Assembly (NCBI GenBank): GCA_028554755.1
Contig: JAPTOF010000009.1
Location: 4,351,501 to 4,415,500 of the forward strand
Source of the DNA: Cordia subcordata
Lineage: Eukaryota > Streptophyta > Magnoliopsida > Boraginales > Cordiaceae
Reading direction: 5' to 3'
DNA length: 64,000 nucleotides
The translations under genes were made by a program, and so were the position numbers. The stretch's first letter is position 1. The number at the start of each line of letters is the position of its first letter. This document shows, piece by piece, positions 47,213 to 57,770 of the stretch. The notes under the pieces are model-generated. The model was not told the DNA's origin, did not search any database, and worked only from the letters and a program-made list of their open reading frames with translations.

Positions 47213-48884
47213 TGATGTGTCTTGGTTTTGCATGTGTTTGCATTAATTGTTCTTATATTTTTAGAGGTATATTGAGCTATATAAAGTGCATTAATGTAGC
47301 TTTACATTACATTTATTCATATTAGGATACAATTGTGCATAGTTGAGCTTAAAGAGAAAACACAACATCAAAGTACACTTATCTTGTGTTTCAGGTGAGT
47401 TTAAGGAATGTTTGGAGCTTAATGAAGATGGAGATAGCTTGGGCAAGAACTGAAGAAGATTTTGAGGATGAAAAGTGGAATAAAAACAATATTGAAAGCT
47501 TCCAAAAGATTGCAAAAGCAACCAAAAGCAAAATGGAGCGAAAATGAAGCAAAAAAGGGTGAAATATGAAGTACTAGTTGAGTGGCTTCAAAGAGGTGGT
47601 TGACCCTCTCATTTAGCCATCAAAACAAAAGAGCTACTTCTTCCAGGTGGCTAAGTGGCTTCTTAGTATCGGTGCACTGGTACACTTAACCGGTAGCACG
47701 TGAAATTTGGCTATATAAGTTCGTTTTTGGCCATCTTATGAAAGGAGAACACACACACACACTTCATACCCACTTCTCACACATAAAACCCTAACTCACC
47801 CAACTCACACACACCTTTTCACATACTTCCCACTTGGATTCAAGCTAGATTGGAGTGATTTAACACTATTGGAGTAAGGATTTCGTCAAGTTTTGCACAA
47901 TAATAGCTAGGATGGAAAGGAAGTTTCATAATCTCTTTTTCATCCTATTTTCATTTATGTTTGAGTAGACTTGATTAGAGTGATTTAGCTTGTGTAATGG
48001 GTTGATTTAACACTCTTTTGTTATGGGATTTTCATGGCTTATATATATGCACATACTTTGTTCTTCATGATAATGACTTTTCGCAATACATATCTATATG
48101 TTTGATTAAATGCCTAGATGCATAGTATGTGTGTAAATTGGAGTTTTTTTACTATAGAACATATCTAATCAACCTAATATGCAAGTCTATGTGTTTTTTT
48201 ATGGATATGAAGTGGGTTTGCTTTGTTCATGTGTATGTGAGTATAAGCATGCTTTATAGTGAATATAACTTTAATCTTGCCTACATGTTGGGACCCAAAT
48301 GCAAATAATGGTGCAAATAAAGAATGATGATGTTTTGGTAGTGAATAAGTCGAATATTCATAACACCATAGAAGAAACATGTAGGATTGCTCTTATAGAT
48401 TTAACCTCGCTATTGTGAACCTTAGAACGATAGTGCACGACTTAGGACTAGCTTAGATTGAGTCCCCTTTAGCTTTAGATCCATCTAATAAGAGTCCATG
48501 TGGGTTTAATCGACCTTAGTAACCCTAGGCCTTAGCTTTAAATCCAACTCATGGTTTAGGAGCTAGTGCAGGCTCGTTCTAGGTCATCTAGCAAGCTATT
48601 TTAGTCCCTCCTATGGCCATAGGTCATAAGGATCACGCCGTAGCTCTAGGTGTACACGTTAGGGATGGACCCGCACCGACTCCTAAGGATAGATTAGGAC
48701 ACTAGAGAACATCCTAGTTTAGTGCACCCTATAGATAAGCCCTTCCCTTTAGTCTTATTACATAAGAGTTGAGAATCACATTAGTAAGTGAAAGTCATCC
48801 TCGCCTCTTCTAATTGTTAATTTCCCTTTAATTTAGTTTGTATCCCTATTTCCTATTGCTAATTCCCATAGTATAGTTGCTTTT
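47213..48884 (+). repeat. 5' LTR of element E, 3'-truncated
   Basis: It aligns with 54927-56570 of the 3' LTR and stops at CATAGTATAGTTGCTTTT. TATA-like GGCTATATAAGTTCG lies at 47708, preceded by CACTGGTACACTTAACCGGTAG. The antisense frame at 48174-48380 is a more degraded relative of those in A, F and G. Confidence 0.9.
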
Positions 48885-50716
48885 TGAAATGTTGGGTTCA
48901 TGTATGTTTATGCTTTCCATTCTTATTCTTATTTTGAGGTGTTTTGTACTTTATTTGGTGTATTGGTACAACATTTAGGTCATACTTGTGCATATTAGGG
49001 TTTATATGTTCATAGTTGAGCTTAGGACTAAAATACGACACTAATGCGCATTTGTTGCTTGTTTTAGGTGAGATATGAAAAGATAACCGGAGATTGATTG
49101 AGGATTTTTGGGATGTAGAACAAAGATAAGGGTGTTTGAGGTAGAAAAGAAAGAAGAAAAGTGCATTTAGAAGCGGTCAGATGAAGATCGGAGCACCCGA
49201 GAAGAAACTAGCTCCCGAGGAACAAAATCAGGCTAAGGAGCAGGAAAGGCCGATTCACCTCAACCCTAGGCCAGTAGACCAACCTAGGCCCCCAGCCAAA
49301 TCAAAGAATAGGCCACTAAGGCCGGTTGACCAAGCCCCAAGGCCGGTTCCCAGCTGGTCTCTTGGCCCTACGTGATTTCAGCTCTATTTAAGCATTTTTT
49401 CAAATTTTTTAAGAGAGAACACCTACTAATTGAACACACCCATTTCCCTAAACCCTAAATCCACCTAAACCCACCTCACACACATACTTCTAAACACAAA
49501 AAGACTTTGGAATCAAGCCTCTAAAAGGTTCAAACACAAGGATTGGGCATAGCTCTTAAATTGTAAAGCATGGTTTTGGATAAAAGGGTGTCTCTTTTTT
49601 TATCCCAATTTAATTTATGTATGATTAGAGATATGTAGGGCGATTTACTCTTGTATTACGGATTGATTATTACATTATTGTTGTGGGTACTTGATGGATT
49701 TGAATATATACGCTTTTTGCTTAACGTTTTAAAGGCCATTTTACATACATGTCTATGTGTTTGTTAAAATGCCTCAATGAAGTTGCATATGTATCTTGAA
49801 GTCTATTATGCTATTAACCATCTCTAAATCATTATGATAGTATGTCTAAATGTTTGTGTGGTGATTACATGAAGTGGGTATGCTTATATAAATGTCTATG
49901 TGTTTTGTAGTAGAATATACCGGAGTATTCTAGAATGCCATGTCCTAGATGTGTTTCCATGGGCTTAAATATCAATTTTCATTATTGTGATGCGATCGAT
50001 GGTGCACAACTAGTAACTACCACAGGTTGAGTCCCCTTTGGCTTTAAATCTAGCTAATAGATGTCCGGATTTGATTGACCTTAGTTCACTTAGGAAGACT
50101 AGTTAGTCCAACCTAATGTCCTAGTTTCACAAGGACGACGCATAGCTCTAAGTAGACGACGCTAAGGGAGGGACTCGCGAGTCCTAGGGTTAGATCCAGT
50201 AACTAATTAATGGACTAAGTGTAGGGTTAGATTGATCTTAGTTACTTGGAACTCTATTAGCCAGCCCTAATTCCTAAGTCATAAAGACCACGCAGTAGCT
50301 CTAGAAGTCGTCACCTAGGGACAGACCTACACTAAGGCTTAAGGTGCCAATTAGGAGGCTAATTAAAGGTTTAGACAAGAGCACTTGGTATAACCCATCA
50401 AGCAACCCTAATAAGAAGTAGTAATCATCCATTTGCAAGATGTAATCACTCTAGTCCTTTATTTCTAATGTTTGAATCCACTTAAATTTCTTGATTTCCC
50501 ATTTTACACACACAACGCTTTTTATTTCATTGCAATGATTAGATTTACTTTTCCTGAGCTCTCTTTAAACCACAAACCCCCAAAAACATTATAGGTTAGG
50601 TCTCTACGCATAGCTTTTACGACACGCTTGACTTAGGACACCACACACGTTTGGCCTCCCAGTGGATTTGACCTACACTCGCACACATTGCGGGATATTT
50701 ACAACTTGTGCACAAA
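48885..50716 (+). repeat. LTR K, Athila type, right end truncated
   Basis: It begins TGAAATGTTGGGTTC (compare TGATGTGTT) and ends at GGGATATTTACAACTTGTGCAC, short of the expected final ~15 bases ending CATCA. It includes a palindrome/CCGGTTGACC cluster at 49235-49365 and TATTTAAG at 49384. It resembles the LTR at 581-2135. The right edge abuts the middle of E's protease. Confidence 0.8.
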
Positions 50717-51170
50717 ATAGATTTAGAGTATAGTGTGAATCTTATTCCTTACTCTATCTATCAATAGCTAGGTCTAGGTGAATTGTCCCTTACACATGTT
50801 ACTCTTCAGCTAGCTAATAGGTCCGAGCGTAGACCTAGAGGGGTAGTAAAGGATGTTATGGTCTAGGCAGGTGAGTTTGTGCATCTATAGACTTCATAAT
50901 GTTAGATATATATTCGGATCACAATTCTAGACATTCTATACCCATCCTTTTAGGTTGTCCCTTCCTTACTACCATGAACGCCATTATTCATTGTAGGTCG
51001 GGGTTGTTAGAAATGAAATTTGGAAATTTGAGGTCCACTATAAAGGTTGCCAAGGTGGTGAATAGGGCTAGTGTAGAAGAAGAAAAAGATGGAGAAAAGT
51101 GGTTTAGAGTTGATGTTATTGATTCTTGTGTTGAGGACTTTGTTGAGAGGACTAGACCAATGGAAAAAAT
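50717..51170 (+). pseudogene. protease remnant of element E
   Basis: It starts just at the active site: the sequence before SVNLIPYSIY is degraded, so the catalytic Asp motif DLGSS cannot be read. LGCPFLTTMNAIIHCRSGLLEMKFG lies at about 50950 (LGCPFLTT, AIIHCRSGLLE), matching A and D. Gag is absent. Confidence 0.82.
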
Positions 51171-52400
51171 TTGAGAAAGTTTGATAAATTGATATCTAGC
51201 TTTGATTTAGAGAACGTAGAGCAAAAACATATAGCTTCTACCTCCTTGGTTAAAGATTCCATGACATATAGGTCGCTTGAGGTTATTTCTTCCAGTCTTG
51301 ATTCGAGTATTGCACCTATTGATGTTGATGAGATTGAGTCCCCCTTGGTTGAGTCTAGTTCATCTTTAGAGCTTAAACCCTTTCCCAAGCATTTGAAGTA
51401 TGCATTTTTTAGGCCTCAATAAGACCTTTCCGGTGATCATAGCTTCCAATCTTTCTATTAAGCATGAGAAGCGTCTCTTAGAGTTTCTTAGGAAACATTG
51501 AAAGAATATAGGGTGGAAAATAGATGATTTGAGAAGAATAGACCATTCAGTTTGCATGCATCATATTCATCTTGAGGATGGAGTCATACATTCGAGGGCA
51601 ACGTAAAGGAGGCTAAACCTTCACATAAGCGAGGTTGCTAAGAAAGAGTTATTAAGCTTTTAGATGCAGGTATTATCTATCCGATCTCTGATAGTGAGTG
51701 CATTAACCAACTTCAAGTAGTCCTTAAGGAGTCTGGGATCATGGTTGTGGAGAATAAGAGAGGAGAGCTTATCCCTACACATACTCCCAGGGGTTGGCGA
51801 ATTTGTATTGACTATAGGATGCTCAACTCTAGAACTAGGAAGGATCATTTCCCATTGCCTTTTCTAGACCAGATCTTAGTTAGAGTAGCTGGGCATAGCT
51901 ACTATTATTTTCTAGATAGCTATTATGGATATAATCAGATCCTTGTGTTTCCCAAGGACCACGAGAAGACCACATTTACTTGTCTCTATGGCACTTTTGC
52001 CTATGTGAGGATGCCTTTCGGTCTTTGTAATGCGCCAATGATGTTTTAGAGGTATACGATGGCCATTTTTAGGACATGATAGAGAAGCATTTAAAGATCT
52101 TTATGGATGACTTCCTGATCTTTGAGGATAGCTTTGATAAGTGCCTTAGTCATCTCTCATTAGTCTTAGGTTGTTTTCTGGATAAGAATCTAGGGTTAAG
52201 TTGCGAAAAGTTCCACTTCATGCTATAAAAAGGGATAGTCTTGGGTTACATAGTTTCATCTGGTGACATTCAAGTTGACCCGTTAAGGTAGAATTGATTA
52301 AGTAGTTCCTGGTCCCTAAGTGAGTTAAGGATGTTAGATTTTTTCTAAGGCATGCAGGATTCCACCGTAGGTTCATTAAAGATTTTACCAATATAACTAT
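51171..52400 (+). pseudogene. PR-RT linker and reverse transcriptase of element E
   Basis: The acidic linker (51171-51422) is followed by RT: RICIDYRMLNSRTRKDHFP at about 51796, YGTFAYVRMPFGLCNAP at about 51990 and catalytic FMDDFLIFED at about 52100, with both Asp present. Frame breaks occur at 51423-51740, at 52050-52070 (one-base loss near GGACATGATAG) and beyond 52200. About 165 bases between RT and RNase H are deleted at about 52392 relative to A. Confidence 0.87.
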
Positions 52401-52864
52401 GCGATAAGAACTGCTTTAGGTCAAAGGCGAGATAAGTTGCCCCATGTTGTATACTATGCTAATAAGACTTTTGATGAGGCTCCAAACAATTATACCACCA
52501 CAGAAAAAAAGCTTCTAGTTGTTGTTTTCTCCCTTAACAAGTTTAGGTTGTATATCCGAGGGTCTAAGGTGATTATCTACACTAATCCTGCAGCGTTAAG
52601 GTATTTATTAGCTAAGAAAGAGACTAAGCTCCATTTGATTAAGTGGATACTCCTCTTCCAAGAGTTTGGTGTTGAAATTAAAGACAAGAAGGGTGGTGAG
52701 AATCTCGTTGCATATCATCTTTCCTGTCTTGTTAGTGAGTCTTCTAATGGCCTTTCCTCTTTTCATGATTCCTTTCCCGACCAGCAATTGTTTGTCATTT
52801 CTTATCACACATCGTGGTTTGCTGATATAGTCAATTATCTTGCCACCGGGCGTTTTCCCTCCTA
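52401..52864 (+). pseudogene. RNase H of element E
   Basis: The domain's start is lost in the deletion (only the ALGQRRDKLPH-type end of the first block remains). YYANKTFDEAPNNYTTTEKKLL lies at about 52449 (NYTTTEKKLL), YTNPAALRYLLAKKE at about 52578, VAYHLSCL at about 52710 (family VADHLSRL, Asp replaced by Tyr). Confidence 0.83.
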
Positions 52865-54030
52865 TTGGGAAAAGAAAGAAAGAGAGATAGGTTCCTAGCA
52901 CAAGTGAGACATTCCTTTTGGGAGGATCTCTATCTTTTAAAGGTTTGTCTGGATCAAGTGATTCGTCGGTGTGTGCTCGAGGATGAGTTTGAGAGCGTCC
53001 TGAGCATGTGTCATGATAAAGGTTGTGGAGGTCACTTTAGTGGCAAGAATACCGTTGCGAAGGTCTTGCAAAGTGGATTCTTTTGGCCCACTCTCTTTAG
53101 AGATGCCTAAGAGTATTATAAGAAGCGTATTAGATGTCAACAATCTGGGTCTATCCCTAGGAGAAACATGATGTCTTTGTCTTCTATTTTTCTATATAAG
53201 TTATTTGACATTTAGGGTATTGATTTCATGGGTCCATTTCTACCTTTCTTTGCTTACCAATACATTTTATTAGTTGTAGTTTATGTATCCAAATAGGTAA
53301 AGGCTATTCCCACACGTACTAATGACCATAAGGTAGTAGTGAAGTTCATTAAGGAGAATATTTTCTCTAGATTTGGAGTCCCTATGGTCTTGAATAGTGA
53401 TGATGGTTTGAACTTTCGCCATAGGATACTTGAGGGCTTGTTGCGAAGATACTCGGTCATCCATAAGGTTGCTACCCCTTATCACCTGCAAACTAGTGGA
53501 CAAGTAAAGGTGTCTAATAGAAAGGTCAAGCACAGTTTAGAGAAAATGGTTAGGCCCGATAGGAGAAATTGGTCTATTAGGTTGAATGACGCTTTGAGGG
53601 TGTACATTACCGCTTTTAAGACTCCCATTGGTACGTCCCCATGTAAGGTGGTTTATGGGAAGGCTTGTTACTTACGAGTAAAACTTGAACATGGGGCTTA
53701 TTGGGCAATCAAGGCCCTAAAAATTGATTTAGAAATCGTGGGTGAGAAAAGAAATCTTGACCTAGCGGAATTAGGGGAGCTTAGGTTTGAGGTGTATAAA
53801 GACACCAAACTTTATAAGGATAGGATGAAAAGAATTCATGATAGGCATATTCTTAAGAAGTCATTCTCTCCCTCAGATAAAGTTTGGCTATTTAACTCAC
53901 ATTTGAAGCTCTTTCAAAGGAAACTCAAGACACAATTGGATGGTCCATACAAGGTATTGGTTGCCTACCATTCCGAAAAGTTGAAGATCAAAGACTTGAA
54001 GGATGACCGGGAGTTGATGGTGAACAGGTA
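52865..54030 (+). pseudogene. integrase of element E
   Basis: Zinc domain: [15 protein letters not shown] at about 53005; the CxxC part is damaged (YKKRIRCQQS at about 53115). Core: GIDFMGP at about 53217 after a stop; LNSDDGLNF at about 53391 (family LISD-G-HF, Asp kept). Glu region VSNRKVKHSLEK at about 53511 has Lys where A has Glu. A 230-codon open frame (53339-54031) then runs to the end, including SFSPSDKVWLFNSHLKLF at about 53862. Inactive by the CxxC and Glu changes. Confidence 0.87.
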
Positions 54031-54926
54031 GTGCCTGAAGCATGCATATGATCTGAGCATGGCTCATGTAGAGACTTTAGTGCTTCAGGATCCTATCTAT
54101 GGAGGTTGATGATAAGTTGGTGATCGCCTGGCTGACGGCATGGTGGTTAGTGCTACTAGGAGGCAACCTAGGTTAAATTTTGCACTTCGTGTTTCATTTT
54201 CCTTTTGTTTATTTTCTTTCTTTTCTCTTCACCCACACCAAAGTGTTGAATCCCAATCCATTTTCCCATAGGAAACAACATTACTTATTATTTGCACATG
54301 TCAATGCAAGCTTGCTTGGTAAATGCTACTAACCTTGTTCTTTATAAGTGTTTATGATTTGTAAATCGCAGGGTTAGTAGTGAGATGATTGATCATTGGC
54401 ATGGAGAGCTTTTGAAGAAAATGCAAGGTTGAATTTATCCTTTCTCCATAGGAAAAAAAGAAAAAGTTCTAAAGCACCAAAAAGTTTTATGAATAAGTGC
54501 TCAAGTGACATAATGTCGACTTAGCACAAGCTTATCGTTCCATTCTTTTGATATGATGTAAACAAGGCTCTTACGTCATTTTATTAGCCATTGTGTTTGT
54601 ACATTCTTCTTCTCATTTTCTTTGAGGCTTTGTGCATGTTAGTCAAAAGGGCACGAAAATCAACATCTCGCGTGTATGCGTAAGACTCCTAAGCTTGTGG
54701 TGGCATAGCTACAAAAGAACTTCCCACGAGATATGAGGCCGCTTATGAGTAAGGGAAGGATCCAAAAGGGCTTGGGCACCCCTCCATAACAGGAATAACC
54801 ACTTTGTACTCCTTAAGTTCACTATGATAGCAAGTCAATCCTATAGGCAACCCTTTTTTATCAACTTTGGGATACACTTAGGTTTAGTCTTGCTTAGGGA
54901 CAAGCAAGGAGAAAGTTAGGGGGTCT
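54031..54926 (+). other. 3' non-coding region of element E
   Basis: Shorter than in A: the part equivalent to A 15540-16140 is deleted at about 54455. It retains the A-rich tract, a hairpin CTTGCTT-AGGGAC-AAGCAAG at 54889-54908 and PPT AAGGAGAAAGTTAGGGGG at 54906-54923. No credible gene. Confidence 0.78.
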
Positions 54927-56772
54927 TGATATGTCTTGGTTTTTTGTGTATTTGCATTAATTGTTCCTATGTTTTTAGAAGTTTATTGTGCTATATAAAG
55001 TGCATTAATATAGCTTTACATTACATTTATGCACATTAGGATACAATTGTGCATAGTTGAGCTTAAAGATAAACACTACACTAAAGTGCACTTATATTGT
55101 GTTTTAAGTGAGTTTGAGGAATGTTTGGAGCTTGATAAAGATGGAGATAGCTTGGGAAAGAATTGAAGAAGATTTTGAAGATAAAAAGTGGAAGAAAAGC
55201 AAGATTGGAAGCTTCCAGAAGAAGGCAAAAGCAAGTGGAAGCCAAATGGAGCGACAACGAAGCTGAAAAGAGTGAAATATGAAGTGCCGATTGAGTGGCT
55301 TCAGAGAGCTGGACGACACCCTCATTCAGTTGCCAAAACCATAGAGCTATTTCTTCTAGGTAGCTGAAGGGGTTTTTGGTACAGAGGCACTGGTACACTC
55401 AACCAGTGCTACACGAAATTTGGCTATATAAGCCTATTTTTGGCCACATTATGAGAGGAAAACATACACACACATCATACCCACTTCTCACACACAAAAC
55501 CCTAACTCACCCATCTCACACATCTTTTCACACACTTCCCACTTGGATTCAATCTAGATTGGAGTGATTTAACACTATTGGAGTGAGGGTTTCATCAAGT
55601 TTCTTACAAGAATAGCTACGATGGAAGGGAAGTTTCATAATCTCTCTTTCATCCTATTTTCATTTATGTTTGAGTAGACTTGATTAGGGTGATTTAGCTT
55701 GTGTAATGGGTTTATTTAACACTCTTATGTTATAGGATTTTTGTGGCTTATATATATACATACTTTGTTCTTCATGATAATGGTTTTTTCTCAATACATG
55801 TCTATGTGTCTGATTAAATGCCTAGATGTGTAGTATGTGTATAAAATGGAGTTTGTTTGCTACAGAACACCTCTAATCCTTCTAATACACATGTCTATGT
55901 GTTTATTTATGGATTGTATGAAGTGGATTTGCTTGTTAATGCCTATGTGTGTATAAGCATGCTTTCTAGCGAATATAACTCCAATCTTCTGTACATGTCG
56001 GTTCCCAAATGCTAATAACGATGTAAATCAAGCATGATGATGTTTTAGTACTGAATATGACGACATATTGACAATGCCAGAGGAGAGAACATGTAGGATT
56101 GCTCTTATAGATTTAATCTCGCTATTTTGAACCATAGAACGATGGTGCACGACTTAAGACTAGCCTAGATTGAGTTCGGGTGGGTTTAGACGACCTTAAT
56201 AACCCTAGATCTTAGCTTTAAATCTAGCTAATGGTTTAGGAGCTAGGGTAGACTCGTTCTAGATCACTTAGAAAGCTATTTTAGTCCCTTCTATGGCCCT
56301 AGGTTATAAGGACCATGCCGTAGCTTTAAGTGTGAACACTTAAAGATGGACTTGCATCGAGTCCTTAGGATAGATTTAGACACTAGATAGCAACCTAGTT
56401 TAGAGCATCCCATAGATAAGCCATTCCCCTTAATCCCATAGCATAAGAGTCAAGAATCACCCATTAGCAAGTAAAAGTCACCCTAGCCTCTTCCAATTGT
56501 TAATTTCCCTTTAGTTTAGTTTGTATCACATTTCCTATTCCTAATTCCCATAGTGTAGTTCCTTTCTCTTCCCTTTGAGCTCCTGTTATATCCAAAAATA
56601 CCAAAAATATGCTTAGGATAGGTTTTCTTTTAGGCACCATCCAGAACACACGCATAGAATCTATTCCACATAATAGCCTCCATGTAGTTCGACACCTGTA
56701 GTTGCACACACTATATTGCACCGATCTATATGCTTGTAGATCTTTTAGGGCTTGTGCACTAGAGACACATCA
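54927..56772 (+). repeat. 3' LTR of element E
   Basis: 1846 bp, TGATATGTCTTGG to GACACATCA. TATA-like GGCTATATAAGCC lies at 55422, preceded by GCACTGGTACACTCAACCAGTGC, an inverted motif. A CACACACA-rich tract follows at 55465-55530. Confidence 0.92.
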
Positions 56773-57416
56773 ATAACTTGCTTATGGTTATTTTAACTCC
56801 AATGATGTTGCATTGCTTATGGTTAGTTTGATTAGAATGCATTAATGAAATTAATTTTACATTATGTAAGGGGGAGTTATACCTATTGAAGACTTTGTTT
56901 TTTCTTTTATATGTGTTCATTTAGGGGAGTTATACATTATGAATCACATGTTTAAATATTCTTTGTCATCATCCAAAAAAAGGGAGATTGTTAGCATTAT
57001 ATATGTTTTATATAAATGCTTTGATGATGGAAATATAAGATTAGCCATGATTCATAATGTTTATAATGGGTATGATCATATGTTCAATTGAACGAATGTT
57101 ATATATTGTGTGAGATTGAATGTATTATATGTCTATAGATTGCATATCTTGAATGGAATAAATCTAAATGGACTGTATGGATTATGGATTATTATATGGA
57201 TTGAATGCTTCATGAAAAACTTATCTATACAATATCCAAGTCATGAATCAATGTCTCTTGATGAGCTATGTCTTGCTAAGGTTGAATACATTAAAGCTTG
57301 TTGAAAACTTGTAGAAAGCTTGTAGATTTAAAGATGGAAGATGGAAGTCTATGTGAGAAGATTTAAAGAAAGAACAAGGGGAGTTACAAGGCCGGAGATG
57401 AGAAGACAAAAGAGGT
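56773..57416 (+). mobile_element. 3' end and partial LTR of SIRE-like copia H
   Basis: It continues H after E. Two copies of a GGGGGAGTTATAC/GGGGAGTTATAC word (56871, 56924) and the strong polypurine tract CATCCAAAAAAAGGGAGA at 56971-56988 are followed by an LTR start TGTTAGCATTATATATG at 56989. Repeated purine tracts and the CATCATCAAAAAGGGGGAGATTG plan are typical of SIRE/Maximus copia elements. The LTR is cut off at about 57416 by an inverted RT fragment. Confidence 0.65.
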
Positions 57417-57770
57417 GCCGGCTTGCTTATTGCTCTTATTGTGTATAGCCTTGAAATTGCATCTAGAACTCAAGTTGTGCTATGGGTGTATATGTTTCAT
57501 CATAATCAATGCCCTCCTATTGATTGTATCTTTATTTCGAACAATATTGCCACTTTTATCAAGTTTATTTATAAACACCTATTTAGTACCAATAACAAAT
57601 TGATTAGTTGGTCTGTCAACAAGTTACCACACTTTGTTCCTTTGAAATTGATTCAATTCTGCTTGCACAGCAATAATCTAATCATTATCACGTAAAGTGT
57701 CATGAACACATTGGGTTCAATATGAGATAATAATGCATGATGTTCACAAAAGTTGTTTACGTTACCTTTT
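57417..57770 (-). pseudogene. SIRE-like copia RT start, minus-strand fragment
   Basis: Minus-strand translation gives CEHHALLSHIEPN at about 57750-57710, then after a frame change ELNQFQRNKVW, stop, LVDRPTNQFVIGTK at about 57655-57575, then VFINKLDKSGNIVRNK, and after another frameshift EGIDYDETYTPIAQLE. This is the beginning of the RT domain of SIRE/Maximus-type copia elements. It is opposite in orientation to H and cut on the right by the LTR of J. Several stops. Confidence 0.82.

Larger units (their letters stand above)
47213..56772 (+). mobile_element. Athila-type Ty3/gypsy element E, internally rearranged
   Basis: The outer ends are intact: TGATGTGTCTTGG at 47213 and GACACATCA at 56772, with the perfect 5-bp duplication ATAAC (47208-47212 and 56773-56777). 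Inside, the 5' LTR is cut at 48884 by LTR K, and everything from the K end to mid-protease (rest of the LTR, primer site, gag) is missing. PR-end, RT, RH, INT, 3' region and 3' LTR follow in order. Confidence 0.93.

Noticed and set aside
47755..47830. CACACACA-rich stretch as microsatellite
   Set aside because: Such stretches recur at the same place in each LTR (7710, 17210, 41030, 55465) and belong to the LTR rather than to independent simple-repeat loci.
49181..49375. Proline-rich open frame (RPVDQPRPP-like)
   Set aside because: It is a translation of the palindrome cluster in LTR K; the repeated peptide comes from repeated DNA motifs, not from a gene.
57415..57695. Two overlapping plus-strand open frames of 62 and 90 codons
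   Set aside because: They are shadows of the minus-strand SIRE-like RT fragment, which carries the recognisable motifs.
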